This document shows positions 15,933 to 24,230 of a stretch of DNA of 64,000 nt, in pieces. The stretch's first letter is position 1; every line of letters starts with the position of its first letter. The notes below the pieces were generated by a model that searched no databases, was not told where the DNA came from, and saw nothing but the letters and a program-made list of their open reading frames with translations. Source of the stretch: Amnibacterium setariae (GTDB taxonomy: Bacteria; Actinomycetota; Actinomycetes; Actinomycetales; Microbacteriaceae); NCBI RefSeq assembly GCF_003581425.1, contig NZ_QXTG01000002.1, forward strand, positions 1,116,001 to 1,180,000. Reading direction: 5' to 3'. Position numbers and translations under genes: made by a program.

Positions 15933-16652
15933 ATGAGCGACGACCCGGCCCGCAGCCCCGCCGCACCCCGGCGGGTCCTCGTCCTCGGCGCGAACGGACC
16001 GTCCGGGCGCCGCACCGTGCAGCAGGCGCTCGACCGCGGACTCGCGGTCGTGGCGCTCACCCGGCACCCGGAGGCGTTCCCGATCCGGCACGAGCGACTC
16101 GAGGTGATCGGCGGTGACGCGACGGATCCGTCGACGATGGACTCGGCCGTCTCGCGCAGCGACGCGGTGATCTCGGTCATCGGGGTGGCCTACACGTGGT
16201 CGCCGGTGGACGTGTACTCCGGCGCCGCGCGGCTCGCGCTCGAGTCGATGCGGCGGCACGGCCTGCGCCGGATCGTCGTGGTCACGTCGATGGGCGTCCC
16301 GCGCAAGGTCGAGGAGGGCGGGCCCGTGCGGCGCGTGCTGCTGCAGGCGTTCCGGTCGACCTTCACGAAGACGCTCTACGACGACATGCTCCGGATGGAG
16401 GACATGGTCTCGACGAGCGGGCTCGACTGGACGATCGTGCGCCCACCCGGGCTCTCGGACGACCCCGCGCGCGGCTACGAGATCGCGGGGTCCCGCCTGG
16501 ACTCGCCGGCCATGTCGCGCGACGACCTGGCGGCGAGCCTGCTCGACCTCCTGGACGACGACGAGTGGGTGGGCCGCATCGCGAACGTCGCGACGCCGGG
16601 CCTCCGCCTCGAGCTCATCCCGACGATCCGCAAGGAGGTCCTGAAGCGCTGA
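15933..16652 (+). CDS. NAD(P)H-binding SDR-like protein
   Basis: A 239-residue atypical SDR. The dinucleotide motif is VLVLGANGPSGRRTVQQAL (residues 15-33), followed by VIGGDATDP and VISVIGVAY strands and an IVVVTSMGV segment, as in flavin-reductase/NmrA-like proteins. WTIVRPPGLSDDP near residue 170 closes the substrate site. AGGAGG lies 5 nt before ATG 15933. It follows the flavoprotein and may be under the same MarR control. The substrate is unknown. Confidence 0.85.
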   Translation: MSDDPARSPAAPRRVLVLGANGPSGRRTVQQALDRGLAVVALTRHPEAFPIRHERLEVIGGDATDPSTMDSAVSRSDAVISVIGVAYTWSPVDVYSGAARLALESMRRHGLRRIVVVTSMGVPRKVEEGGPVRRVLLQAFRSTFTKTLYDDMLRMEDMVSTSGLDWTIVRPPGLSDDPARGYEIAGSRLDSPAMSRDDLAASLLDLLDDDEWVGRIANVATPGLRLELIPTIRKEVLKR

Positions 16653-16669
16653 GCGTCTCCGTCTCTGTT

Positions 16670-16749
16670 CGCGGATCCGCAGAAACGAGGCGACACGCCG
16701 CGATCGAGAGGTCGATCGCGGCGTGTCGCCCCGGAATTGCGGATCCGCG
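16670..16749. repeat. Family 1 palindromic element, copy A
   Basis: Bounded by CGCGGATCCGCA (16670-16681) and its inverse TGCGGATCCGCG (16738-16749). Inside is a perfect 19-bp hairpin (arms 16689-16707 and 16712-16730, loop GAGG). It fills the gap between two convergent genes, 17 nt after one stop and 6 nt before the other, so it could end transcription in both directions. Confidence 0.9.
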
Positions 16750-16755
16750 CATCGG

Positions 16756-17781
16756 CTATGCGGCGGAGCGCTGCGCTTCCGGACGGCGGCGCAGGGCGGG
16801 GTCGCCCACCTCCGGGCCGCGGTAGACCATGTCCATCGCGCCGATGCTCTCGCCCGGCGGGACGATCGCGTCGATCCGGTCGAGCACCTCGTCGGAGAGG
16901 CGCACGTCAACGCCGGCCAGGGTGTCCTCGAGCTGCGCCATCGTGCGCGGCCCGGCGATCGCGGAGGTGACCCCCGGGTGGCTGAGCACGAATCCCATCG
17001 CGAGGTGGGTCAGCGGGATGCCGACCTCCTCGCTCAGCGCGATGAGCTGCTCGACGGCGGCGAGGCGGCGCTCGTCGCGGAAGTGGCGCATCCCGGAGAA
17101 GTTCGAGCGGAACTCGCCGTTCTCCTGCCCCGCGCGGTAGCGACCCGTGAGGGTGCCGCCGGCGAGCGGGCTGTAGACGAGCGTGCCCATGCCGTATCGC
17201 TGCGCGACCGGCAGGATCTCGCGCTCGATCTCACGGTCGAGAATCGAGTAGTTCGGCTGCTCGGTGCGGAACCGCTCGAAGCCGCGGCGGTCCGAGACCC
17301 ACTGCGCCTCCACGATCTCGGAGCCGCGCATGGAGGAGGTGCCGATCGCGCGCACCTTGCCCTGGCGGACGAGGTCGGTGAGCGCGGAGAGGGTCTCGTC
17401 GACGTCCGTGTCCGGGTCCGGGCGGTGCAGCTGGTACAGGTCGATGTAGTCGGTCCTGAGGTTGCGGAGCGAGCGCTCCACCGCCTGCATGATCCAGCGG
17501 CGGGAGGCGCCGCGGTGGTTCACGTCGTCGTCGACCGGGCCCCAGAACTTGGTGGCGAGCACGACCTCGTCGCGCCGGCCGGCGAGCGCCTCGCCGACGA
17601 CCTCCTCCGAGTCCCCGTAGCGGTCGGCGGTGTCGATGAAGTTGATGCCGGCGTCGAGCGCGCGGTGGATGATGGCGATCCCCTGCTCGCGATCGGGGTT
17701 GCCGATCGAGCCGAGCATCATCGCGCCGAGCGCGTAGGGGGTGACCTTGATGCCGGTGCGGCCGAGCGTGCGGTACTGCAT
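16756..17781 (-). CDS. Aldo/keto reductase (YghZ/YajO-like)
   Basis: A 341-residue reductase of the longer aldo/keto family. It starts MQYRTLGRTGIKV and has NFIDTADRYGDSEE (catalytic Asp about 50, Tyr 55), LATKFWG (Lys about 82) and DLYQLHRPDPDTDV (His about 119). YSPLAGGTLTGRY near residue 205 is a family signature. Homologues reduce small aldehydes such as methylglyoxal with NADPH. It is divergent from a TetR gene with two operators between them, so it is likely TetR-controlled. Confidence 0.88.
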   Translation of the reverse strand: MQYRTLGRTGIKVTPYALGAMMLGSIGNPDREQGIAIIHRALDAGINFIDTADRYGDSEEVVGEALAGRRDEVVLATKFWGPVDDDVNHRGASRRWIMQAVERSLRNLRTDYIDLYQLHRPDPDTDVDETLSALTDLVRQGKVRAIGTSSMRGSEIVEAQWVSDRRGFERFRTEQPNYSILDREIEREILPVAQRYGMGTLVYSPLAGGTLTGRYRAGQENGEFRSNFSGMRHFRDERRLAAVEQLIALSEEVGIPLTHLAMGFVLSHPGVTSAIAGPRTMAQLEDTLAGVDVRLSDEVLDRIDAIVPPGESIGAMDMVYRGPEVGDPALRRRPEAQRSAA

Positions 17782-17869
17782 TGCGGACTCCTCGTTCCCG
17801 CCGCCCCGATCGGGCGGCGTCGTGGTTCTGGATCGGGAGCGCGGTCACGGCTATGCTCGAGTCGTATCC

Positions 17870-17917
17870 GGAACAGCGTTCCTGCTACTGACGACCATAA
17901 CCGGAACATTGTTCCGG
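17870..17917. promoter_or_regulatory. Two TetR operators 33 bp apart
   Basis: GGAAC-AGC-GTTCC at 17870-17882 and the longer perfect palindrome CCGGAAC-ATT-GTTCCGG at 17901-17917. Their centres are 33 bp apart (about three helical turns, same face). They lie between the aldo/keto reductase (start 17781, reverse) and the TetR gene (start 17936, forward). Confidence 0.75.
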
Positions 17918-17935
17918 ATGCAAGCGAGGACCCGC

Positions 17936-18529
17936 ATGTCTTCCAGCCCGACCACCGAGACCGCCGCCCCGGCGCGGCGGAAGCGCGCCGACGCGCTGCA
18001 GAACCTCGATGCCCTGCTCGAGGCGGCGAAGGCGGTGTTCGCGGAGGCGGGCGTCGACGCGCCCGTGCGCACGATCGCCGAGCGCGCCGGGGTCGGCGTC
18101 GGCACCGTCTACCGACACTTCCCGCTCCGGTCCGACCTGATCTCCGCGGTGTTCCGCCGGGAGATGGACGCCTGCGTCGACGCGGCCGACGAGCTGGAGG
18201 CGGCGTACCCGCCGGGCGAGGCGCTCGACCGGTGGGTGCTGCGCTACACGGAGTTCGTCGCCGCGAAGCAGGGCCTCGCGGCCGCGCTGCACTCCGGCGA
18301 CGCGGCCTACGAGCCGCTCGCGGAGTACTTCTCGACCCGGCTCGCCCCGACCCTCGCGCGCCTGCTCGCCGCCGCACGGGCCGCCGGCGCGGTCGAGCAG
18401 GAGGTCGATCCGACCGAGTTCCTCGGCGCCGTCGCGAATCTCTGCCACGGCACCGGGCCGAGCACCCGCGGCCGCGAGCACGCCGAGCGCATGGTGCGCC
18501 TCCTGCTCGCCGGCCTCCGCGCCTCCTGA
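17936..18529 (+). CDS. TetR-family repressor
   Basis: A 197-residue TetR regulator. Helix-turn-helix: FAEAGVDAPVRTIAERAGVG then VGTVYRHFPLRSDLI (residues about 35-70), followed by a nine-helix ligand domain of the type with a C-terminal SbtR-like fold (HSGDAAYEPLAEYF). ATG 17936 is used because GAGGA lies at 17926-17930; an upstream in-frame ATG at 17918 directly abuts the operator. It probably represses itself and the divergent aldo/keto reductase. Confidence 0.9.
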   Translation: MSSSPTTETAAPARRKRADALQNLDALLEAAKAVFAEAGVDAPVRTIAERAGVGVGTVYRHFPLRSDLISAVFRREMDACVDAADELEAAYPPGEALDRWVLRYTEFVAAKQGLAAALHSGDAAYEPLAEYFSTRLAPTLARLLAAARAAGAVEQEVDPTEFLGAVANLCHGTGPSTRGREHAERMVRLLLAGLRAS

Positions 18530-18540
18530 CCCGGGACTTC

Positions 18541-18591
18541 GCTCACGCTTCTGGACGCCGAGACGTCGCTTCGGCGTCCAGAAGCGTGAGC
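18541..18591. terminator. Long perfect hairpin after the TetR gene
   Basis: Perfect 21-bp arms (18541-18561 and 18571-18591) with a 9-nt loop, starting 12 nt after the TetR stop. There is no T-tract, as is usual for terminators in high-GC actinobacteria. It is unrelated in sequence to the family 1 element that follows. Confidence 0.7.
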
Positions 18592-18686
18592 AAAGTGGAG
18601 GTCAGCGGTCGCTGAAGCGGCCCGCGCGCCCGGTCCCGGTCGGGCACGGGGTCGGAGACGAGCTGCACACGTCGTCCTGCTCCGTT

Positions 18687-18766
18687 CGCGGATTCGGAGA
18701 ACTCGACCGACGCGCCGCGCCGACTCGGTCGTCGGCGGCCTGTCGCCCCGGCACTGCGGATCCGCG
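18687..18766. repeat. Family 1 palindromic element, copy B (degenerate)
   Basis: Left box CGCGGATTCGGA (18687-18698, two changes from the consensus) and intact right box TGCGGATCCGCG (18755-18766). The right half CTGTCGCCCCGG (18740-18751) matches copies A and D closely. The central hairpin has decayed. It ends 5 nt before the stop of the convergent TmrB-like gene. Confidence 0.8.
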
Positions 18767-18771
18767 AACGC

Positions 18772-19293
18772 TCAGCGGAGGGCGATGTCCGCCACCTGCT
18801 GCGCGACCTCGGCCGGGGTGAGCCGGGAGGTGTCGACGACCTCCGCCTCCGCCGCGAGCCACCCGTCGTAGGCGGCCAGGTACTCCTCGACGTACCGGTG
18901 CCGGAACGCCGACGGCCCCATCACCGCATCGCCGTCGATCCGGGCGCGCAGCGTCGCCTCGTCCGCGTGGAGGAGCACGTGGCGCACCGGGACGCCGTAC
19001 CCGTCGAGGCCGTCGCGGATCTCCCGCCAGTACGCCTCCACGAGCACCGTCATCGGCATCACCAGCACCCCGCCCGTGTACTCGAGGAGGCGCCGGGCGG
19101 TCTCCACGACGAGCGGCCGCCACGGCGGCCAGTGCTGGAAGTTCGCGAGGTCGGGTAGCGCGGGCCGAACGTCCATCAGGGTCTCGCCGACCTTCTCGGC
19201 GTCGAGGATGCGGGAGCCCGGGATCCGCTGCTGCACGAGGGCGCTCGTCGTCGTCTTCCCGACGCCGTGCGTGCCGTTGATCCAGACGATCAC
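18772..19293 (-). CDS. TmrB-like P-loop ATP-binding protein
   Basis: A 173-residue P-loop kinase-like protein starting at GTG 19293, which overlaps the GNAT stop as GTGA. The N-terminus VIVWINGTHGVGKTTTSAL holds the Walker A motif, and the following DAEKVGETL and FQHWPPWRPLVVE segments match the tunicamycin-resistance protein TmrB group. VLVMPMTVLVEAYW near residue 90 is the second family feature. The C-terminal half is an LID-like helical region. TmrB binds ATP and is thought to sequester tunicamycin; whether this protein confers resistance is unknown. It probably forms an operon with the GNAT and lipoprotein genes upstream. Confidence 0.75.
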   Translation of the reverse strand: MIVWINGTHGVGKTTTSALVQQRIPGSRILDAEKVGETLMDVRPALPDLANFQHWPPWRPLVVETARRLLEYTGGVLVMPMTVLVEAYWREIRDGLDGYGVPVRHVLLHADEATLRARIDGDAVMGPSAFRHRYVEEYLAAYDGWLAAEAEVVDTSRLTPAEVAQQVADIALR

Positions 19294-19841
19294 CGCGCCT
19301 CCCCTCCGCCCGCGTCCCGCACGAACCAGAGGGAGTCGCCGCGCTCGGGGTCCGCGTCCACCCGTCCGGAGGCGTGGAAGCCGACCTTCTCGGCGACGCG
19401 GCGGGAGGGCGCGTTCCACGCGCGGATCGTGGCCCAGAGCCGCCGCCACCCGGCGGCGTCCGCTGCAGCGACGACGGCGCGGGCCGCTTCGGTCGCGAAC
19501 CCGCGCCCGTGAGCGCCGCGGAGCAGCTCGTACGCGAGCTCGGGCTCGTCCTCGCTCGCCTGCCCGACGATCAGCCCGCAGTAGCCGACGAAGCCGGGCT
19601 GCGCGCGCCGCTCGATCACGAGGAGCGCGAGCCCGGTGCGCTCGGTGCCGCGCAGGCCCTCGCGGATCTGCTCCTCCAGCTCCGCGACCGTCGGGTGCCC
19701 GTCAGGCGTGATGCGACGCCGCGCGCGGGAGTCGCGCTCGGCCCAGAGGCCGCGCAGCGCCGTCGCGTCCGTCTCCCGCCACGGGCGGAGCAGGAGCCAC
19801 TCGGTCTCGAGGCGGGTCGGCACGGCGCGGAGGGACGTCAT
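19290..19841 (-). CDS. GNAT family N-acetyltransferase (RimJ/RimL-like)
   Basis: A 183-residue acetyltransferase. The opening LETEWLLLRPWRETDATALR is characteristic of the RimJ/RimL-type GNAT group. The acetyl-CoA-binding loop is in LLRGAHGRGFATEAARAVV (about residues 112-130), followed by the typical AWNAPSRRVAEKVGFHASG segment. It overlaps the lipoprotein upstream (ATGA) and the TmrB-like gene downstream (GTGA). The substrate could be a protein N-terminus, an amino acid or an antibiotic. Confidence 0.88.
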   Translation of the reverse strand: MTSLRAVPTRLETEWLLLRPWRETDATALRGLWAERDSRARRRITPDGHPTVAELEEQIREGLRGTERTGLALLVIERRAQPGFVGYCGLIVGQASEDEPELAYELLRGAHGRGFATEAARAVVAAADAAGWRRLWATIRAWNAPSRRVAEKVGFHASGRVDADPERGDSLWFVRDAGGGEAR

Positions 19842-20446
19842 CGAGCGGCGAGCTCGTGCTGCGAGAGCGACCGGCTCGGGCTCGGTGTCGCCGACGCGTC
19901 GGGCAGGTACGGGTTCGGCAGGCCGGGATCGTTCGGCTTCGGCACCGTGAAGTCCGGCGACAGGTCGCGAGTGACCGCGTTCAGCCCGAGGTAGCCGACG
20001 GCGGGCGACCAGATCACGTCCATGTGGAGGTAGCGCCCCCGGATCTCCTCGCCGACGCAGGTCCAGTGCGAGAAGGCGTCGAGCCCGGCGGGGTCCGAAT
20101 CGGAGGGCGTGCCGGGCAGCCGCTCCGTGCACCTCGGATGCTCGACGCCGCTGTAGGCCCGCGTCCGCAGGAGGGCGTCGATCGACTGCTCCACGTAGAC
20201 GCGTGACGGCGGGTCGTGGACGGGCACGCAGCTGCTCTGCGGTCCGCCGTATGCCCGGGTGACGCACGTCGAGGGCGATGCCGGCCCGGGATCGATCGGC
20301 CGGCCGTCCGCGTCCCGCGGCGCGTCCGCCGGCACGGCCGTCGACGACGTCGCGCAGGCGCTGAGGGCGACCAGCGCGAGCAGCGGGATCGCGAGGACGC
20401 CGACGAGGCCGGAGGCCCGTCGCGGCCGCAGGCTCGACCGGATCAT
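19838..20446 (-). CDS. Lipoprotein of unknown function
   Basis: A 202-residue secreted lipoprotein: basic N-terminus, hydrophobic stretch (residues 14-28) and lipobox LSAC with the modified Cys at about residue 31. The mature part contains four further Cys residues, which could form disulfides, and ends in a Pro/Ser-rich tail. No family recognised. Its stop overlaps the GNAT start, so it is the first gene of a three-gene leftward group. Confidence 0.75.
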   Translation of the reverse strand: MIRSSLRPRRASGLVGVLAIPLLALVALSACATSSTAVPADAPRDADGRPIDPGPASPSTCVTRAYGGPQSSCVPVHDPPSRVYVEQSIDALLRTRAYSGVEHPRCTERLPGTPSDSDPAGLDAFSHWTCVGEEIRGRYLHMDVIWSPAVGYLGLNAVTRDLSPDFTVPKPNDPGLPNPYLPDASATPSPSRSLSQHELAAR

Positions 20447-20557
20447 GGCGAGGAGTCAACGGCATCGTGCGGCTCGACGCATCCCCCGAGCGACGGATGC
20501 GCCGAGCGCGATCCCCTGCCGAGGAGGAGTGACCTCGCCGCGTCTGTCGACGCCGTC

Positions 20558-20628
20558 GGGCAGGCTCCACGCACCTCGACGAGCTGTGCGGGCGCTCGCA
20601 TGCCTACCCGAGCACGCGGGGCCTGCCC
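20558..20628. repeat. Family 3 palindromic element, copy A (71 bp)
   Basis: Ends GGGCAGGC (20558-20565) and GCCTGCCC (20621-20628) are perfect inverses. A second element of exactly the same span lies at 25178-25248. It sits in the divergent gap upstream of the lipoprotein gene at 20711. The rest of the gap (20447-20710) shows no other recognised feature. Confidence 0.6.
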
Positions 20629-20710
20629 AAGGCTCGACCGCGGTCACGGGCCGGCAACGATCGACTCAGGTCGCTTGAGCGGATCTCCCTGCGGCCGGAC
20701 AGTACGGAGC

Positions 20711-21625
20711 GTGTGGAGGAGCGTCGTCCAAGCGGTGACAGCGGGAGCCGTGTGCCTCGCCGCGCTCGTGCTCCCCGGATGCGCGTCGTCGAGCTCGGGC
20801 GGGGGCGCAGAGGGCTGCTCCCCCGCCCGTCCGCACGTCTCCGCCGACGTCCTGCGTCCGGGCGACCTGGTGACCGTGAGCGTCAGCGCGGTCGCCTGCC
20901 GTCCGACGTTGACGGATGGAGGGCGGGTCACTCTGGACTGGCGGGACGGCGCGGGCGGCAGCACCCGCATCGGCACGACGACGGCGCACCCGTCCGGCGC
21001 GTTCGACCAGGAGGTCAGGCTCCCCCGATCCTCCGCGATCGGCGGTGGCGAGATCACGATCTCGGGCGTCGAGGCGCCCTGCGCGGACACGGGGTCCTGC
21101 GCCGCCTACGGAGCCTTCGTGACCGTCGTCGACCCGGAGCCGGACTTCGCCGCCGACGATCGCGCCAACCACGTCGCGGCGGACATCGCCGACCGCATGC
21201 AGGCGGCCATCGAGCACCGGGCCTCGTTCTTCGAGATCAGCATCGTGCCGGACGGGCTCGAGGTCGTCCTCCACACGTCGAGGTTCGACCGCGAGCGCGC
21301 AGCGGCGGAGCGCGCGTTCGAGGCGGCCCGCGCGGTCGTCCCGGCGGCGGACCGCGCTATCGCGGACGGCGCGCACCTGCATGTGCTGCTCGTGCAGCAC
21401 GACCGGGCCGCGCTCGAACGCCTGACGACGCGCATCGCGCACGACGGGGCCTGGCAGCGGCGGAACAGGATCCAGCTGAGCCAGTGGGGTCCGGACAGCG
21501 CGACCGACTCGGTCCGCATCGCCGTCGTCCACTACAGCGACGCCGCAGCGATCCGGCTGCTCGAGCGGTACGGCGATGCGATCAGCGTCTCGACGCTCAA
21601 CGCCCCGCTCGGGAGCCCGTCGTAA
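20711..21625 (+). CDS. Secreted lipoprotein of unknown function
   Basis: A 304-residue lipoprotein starting at GTG 20711; signal segment VVQAVTAGAVCLAALVLPGC with lipobox LPGC (Cys about residue 24). The first half looks like a beta-rich Ig-like domain (DVLRPGDLVTVSVSAVAC, VTLDWRDGAGG), the second half a helical/alpha-beta domain (RANHVAADIADRM). No family recognised. The start is uncertain because the nearest ribosome-like GGAG is only 1 nt upstream, but the signal peptide requires a start here. Confidence 0.7.
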   Translation: MWRSVVQAVTAGAVCLAALVLPGCASSSSGGGAEGCSPARPHVSADVLRPGDLVTVSVSAVACRPTLTDGGRVTLDWRDGAGGSTRIGTTTAHPSGAFDQEVRLPRSSAIGGGEITISGVEAPCADTGSCAAYGAFVTVVDPEPDFAADDRANHVAADIADRMQAAIEHRASFFEISIVPDGLEVVLHTSRFDRERAAAERAFEAARAVVPAADRAIADGAHLHVLLVQHDRAALERLTTRIAHDGAWQRRNRIQLSQWGPDSATDSVRIAVVHYSDAAAIRLLERYGDAISVSTLNAPLGSPS

Positions 21626-21637
21626 CCGGGCCCGGGT

Positions 21638-22369
21638 TCAGGCCCGGCTCACGAGCGGACGGACCGCCTCCGGCGTGATGGCCGGGCGCTCCCAGAAGAA
21701 CGGAACGTCGCGCATCGCGACCGCGCTGTCGAGCACCGCCGAGCCCTCGGGCAGCGCGTCGAAGAACGAGGAGCGGATGCCCAGCACCTCGGCGGGCTCC
21801 ACCGCCCACTCCGTCGACGTCAGCGCGATCGGCTCCACGCCACCGCCGCGCTTCGGCGACCAGCCGACCGCGCCGTCCTCGTGGAAGGCGGACGCCGCCT
21901 CGACGGTCGGGAAGAGCGTGCTCGACCAGGTGCCGCCGAGCCGGACATCCACGTCGACCGACGTCTCCCGCGACGTCATCGCGACGCGGAACCGGTCCTC
22001 GGTCTCGTCGAGATCGAAGCGCGCCGGCTTCTGCACGCCGGGGAACAGCCGGCCGCCGGCGAGCACGGGCAGCAGCGCGGAGCTGTGGCGCTCGACGATG
22101 TAGACGCCGGTGCGGACCCGGTCGCCCTCCTGCCACTCCACCGCGACGCGGTGGGCGACGTTCTCGGAGCGGAACCCGGCGCGGGGGCGCAGCCAGCCGG
22201 GCCGGATCGACTGGAGGCCGATCATGCAGACGCCGGCGACGGCGCTGCCGTCGACGAGCTGCGGGCGGAACGGCTCGGGCAGCAGGGTCTGCGCGACCTC
22301 CGGGTCGACCCGGTAGCTGATCAGCAGACGTCGCCGCACCTGCGCGCGGAGCGTCGCGAGGCCGGTCAT
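21638..22369 (-). CDS. DUF2071 (YqjF-like) acetoacetate-decarboxylase-fold protein
   Basis: A 243-residue protein of the DUF2071 group. Features: LLISYRVDPEVAQTLLPEPF (the L-P-x-P region near residue 22), GVCMIGLQSIRPGWLRP and HRVAVEW, the typical core strands, and RTGVYIVERHSSAL. The family has the acetoacetate decarboxylase-like fold but no assigned reaction. ATG 22369 overlaps the stop of the ArsR gene (ATGA), so the two are translated together and the regulator probably controls this protein. Confidence 0.82.
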   Translation of the reverse strand: MTGLATLRAQVRRRLLISYRVDPEVAQTLLPEPFRPQLVDGSAVAGVCMIGLQSIRPGWLRPRAGFRSENVAHRVAVEWQEGDRVRTGVYIVERHSSALLPVLAGGRLFPGVQKPARFDLDETEDRFRVAMTSRETSVDVDVRLGGTWSSTLFPTVEAASAFHEDGAVGWSPKRGGGVEPIALTSTEWAVEPAEVLGIRSSFFDALPEGSAVLDSAVAMRDVPFFWERPAITPEAVRPLVSRA

Positions 22370-22707
22370 GCGATCGCCTCCCCGGCCTCGGTCGCCTTGG
22401 CGCCCCTGCCCTTGCGGACCTGCCGGAGCACGATCTGCTCGGGGCACACGGCGGAGAGGAAGTCGCCCACGGACAGCGCGAGCCGGTCGCTCGCGAGCGA
22501 GTACAGGATGCGGTTCGCGTCGCGCCGCTCGGTGACGAGGCCGGCGTTGCGGAGCACGCCGAGGTGCCGCGAGATGGTCGGCCCGGAGGCGCTGAACCGG
22601 GCGGCGATCGCACCGGCTGCGAGCTCGCCGTCCTTCAGGTCCTGCAGGATCTGACGCCGCGTCGGATGGGCGAGCGCCTCGAAGACGTCGGTCGCACTGT
22701 CGGTCAT
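22366..22707 (-). CDS. ArsR-family transcriptional regulator
   Basis: A 113-residue winged-helix repressor. FEALAHPTRRQILQDLKDGE, then AAGAIAARFSASGPTISRHL and a RRDANRILYSL wing, are textbook ArsR. There is no Cys metal-binding motif in helix 3, so it is not an arsenic or metal sensor of the classic type; such SdpR-like regulators sense other signals. It heads a two-gene unit with DUF2071. A strong promoter lies directly upstream. Confidence 0.9.
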   Translation of the reverse strand: MTDSATDVFEALAHPTRRQILQDLKDGELAAGAIAARFSASGPTISRHLGVLRNAGLVTERRDANRILYSLASDRLALSVGDFLSAVCPEQIVLRQVRKGRGAKATEAGEAIA

Positions 22708-22713
22708 GTTCGC

Positions 22714-22743
22714 AATATAGCCATGGTGCTAGATACGCAGCAA
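22714..22743 (-). promoter_or_regulatory. Promoter of the ArsR-DUF2071 operon, probably leaderless
   Basis: Reverse strand: -35 TTGCTG (22738-22743), 18-nt spacer, -10 TATATT (22714-22719). The -10 box ends 6 nt before the ATG at 22707, so the transcript would start at the start codon. The spacer contains AGCACCATGGCT, a partly symmetric sequence that could be the ArsR operator. Confidence 0.65.
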
Positions 22744-22771
22744 GCTCACCTGCGCAGAGCCTCGCGTTCCA

Positions 22772-23320
22772 TCATCGGTCGCGAGGCTTGAACGGGATGG
22801 GCGGCCGCGGCTCCGGCGGTGCTGCGTCCGGGCTCCACGCGGCCACGACGCCCTGGAACTCCTGGAACCGCGCCTCGTCGGCGCGGAGCAGAGCGGGCAC
22901 GGTGCCGCCGACCCCGAGGTGACGCCGCCGATCGTCCAGGAGCTCGACGACGCCCGGCCGCATCTCCGTCAGCTCCTCCCGCTCGGAGACGATGGCCAGG
23001 CCGTTCGTCCTGTTGACCCAGACGCACTCGGGGAACCGAGCGGTGAGCGTGTTCCCGAGGAAGACGATCGCGGCGTGCAGCAGGTCCTCGTCCGACTCCA
23101 GGGCCTCACGGTGGGCGCGGACGAAGTGGGCGAACGTCCACAGGTCGACGAGCGCGCGGGGGTCGGTCCCGAACGTCTCGGCGAGGTCGACGAACGGCCG
23201 GTATCCGATCGCGTGCCGCACGGGCGGCGGCTTCGGCGGGTCCGCGGAGGTCACCACCCACGTCGAGCCCGACTGCGGCGGCAGGGGTCGGGGCTCCCCC
23301 GGGAACAGCGGACCGTCCAT
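22772..23320 (-). CDS. Hypothetical protein
   Basis: A 182-residue protein without recognised domain, signal or membrane segment. The N-terminal 35 residues are Pro-rich (PLPPQSG, PPKPPPV), the middle is a compact alpha/beta-looking region (DLWTFAHFVRAHREALE, LLHAAIVFLGNTLTARFP, VWVNRTNGLAIV), and the end is Pro-rich again. Codon use and length support a real gene. It might be a small immunity-like or SUKH-type protein, but nothing decisive is visible. ATG 23320. Confidence 0.6.
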   Translation of the reverse strand: MDGPLFPGEPRPLPPQSGSTWVVTSADPPKPPPVRHAIGYRPFVDLAETFGTDPRALVDLWTFAHFVRAHREALESDEDLLHAAIVFLGNTLTARFPECVWVNRTNGLAIVSEREELTEMRPGVVELLDDRRRHLGVGGTVPALLRADEARFQEFQGVVAAWSPDAAPPEPRPPIPFKPRDR

Positions 23321-23428
23321 CCCGCGACGCTAGCGACCCGGCCCTTCCGCCGGGCCCTCGATCCCGGAGGCGGCGCCATGCGGCGAGCAGGACCCGCGGC
23401 GTAGCGTCGCCGCGACGAGGGGGTGCGG

Positions 23429-24229
23429 ATGCGGCGAGCGGCTTCAGCGCTGGTCATCGCGACCGCAGCGGTGCTGCTCGCCGGGTGCACTTCCCCCGGG
23501 CCGAGTCCGGCGCCGTCCACCGCGACCGTCACGGTGACGCCGACCGCGACGCCGTCGGGTGCGACGCCCAGCGCGAGCGCCTCGGCCGCTCCGACCTCCG
23601 CGCCGAGCCCGGTCTCCTCCCAGCAGGGCGGTGGGAAGGGCTGCTCGCAGAACGGCGTGCCCATCCCGTCGGGTGCGGCCACCGCGACGATCGCGGACGT
23701 CGACGAGACCGACTCGGACGCGACCGAGTTCTACGCGGAGCAGCCGCACGAGTTCGGGGTGCACACGAAGTCCGGCGCGACGGTCGCGTTCCGCGACGAC
23801 CTCGTCGGCGGAGGCACGCACAGCGGCTGGACGGCGCGCCTCGACCTCGCGGTCGTCGCGGTGCTCGACGACGGACGCGCAGCGGACCTGTACTCGTTCG
23901 TGAACTGCCGGTTCGTGCAGCCGAAGGGCGTCGACGGCAAGCCGTACACCTTCCTGCTCGCCGGCTTCGGCACCGCGGGGACCGGCGTCGGCTGCTCCTC
24001 GTACGTCGACGGTGCGCGGAAGCTCGTCGGGCTGAACGCGGTGAAGCTCGCGAACGGGCGGTACCGCATCGACTCGACCGAGGTGAGGGTCGCCGCGAAT
24101 GGGCTGACCGCGACGAACGGCGCGACCACGAGGGGCACGACCACCTACGCCGCGGACAGCCCGCAGGTCCGCGCGGCGAACACCTCGACATGCGGGGACG
24201 TGCCGAAGGCAGGCTCGAGGGGCGAGTGA
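23429..24229 (+). CDS. Lipoprotein with Thr/Pro/Ser-rich linker
   Basis: A 266-residue secreted lipoprotein: signal and lipobox LLAGC (Cys about residue 20), then a low-complexity Thr/Pro/Ser/Ala linker to about residue 66, then a globular domain with three Cys residues and a DEPTDSDATEF-like acidic start, resembling DUF4352-type extracellular domains only loosely. The start is ATG 23429 with a G-rich ribosome site; GTG 23423 is an alternative two codons upstream. Function unknown. Confidence 0.7.
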   Translation: MRRAASALVIATAAVLLAGCTSPGPSPAPSTATVTVTPTATPSGATPSASASAAPTSAPSPVSSQQGGGKGCSQNGVPIPSGAATATIADVDETDSDATEFYAEQPHEFGVHTKSGATVAFRDDLVGGGTHSGWTARLDLAVVAVLDDGRAADLYSFVNCRFVQPKGVDGKPYTFLLAGFGTAGTGVGCSSYVDGARKLVGLNAVKLANGRYRIDSTEVRVAANGLTATNGATTRGTTTYAADSPQVRAANTSTCGDVPKAGSRGE

Positions 24230-24230
24230 C

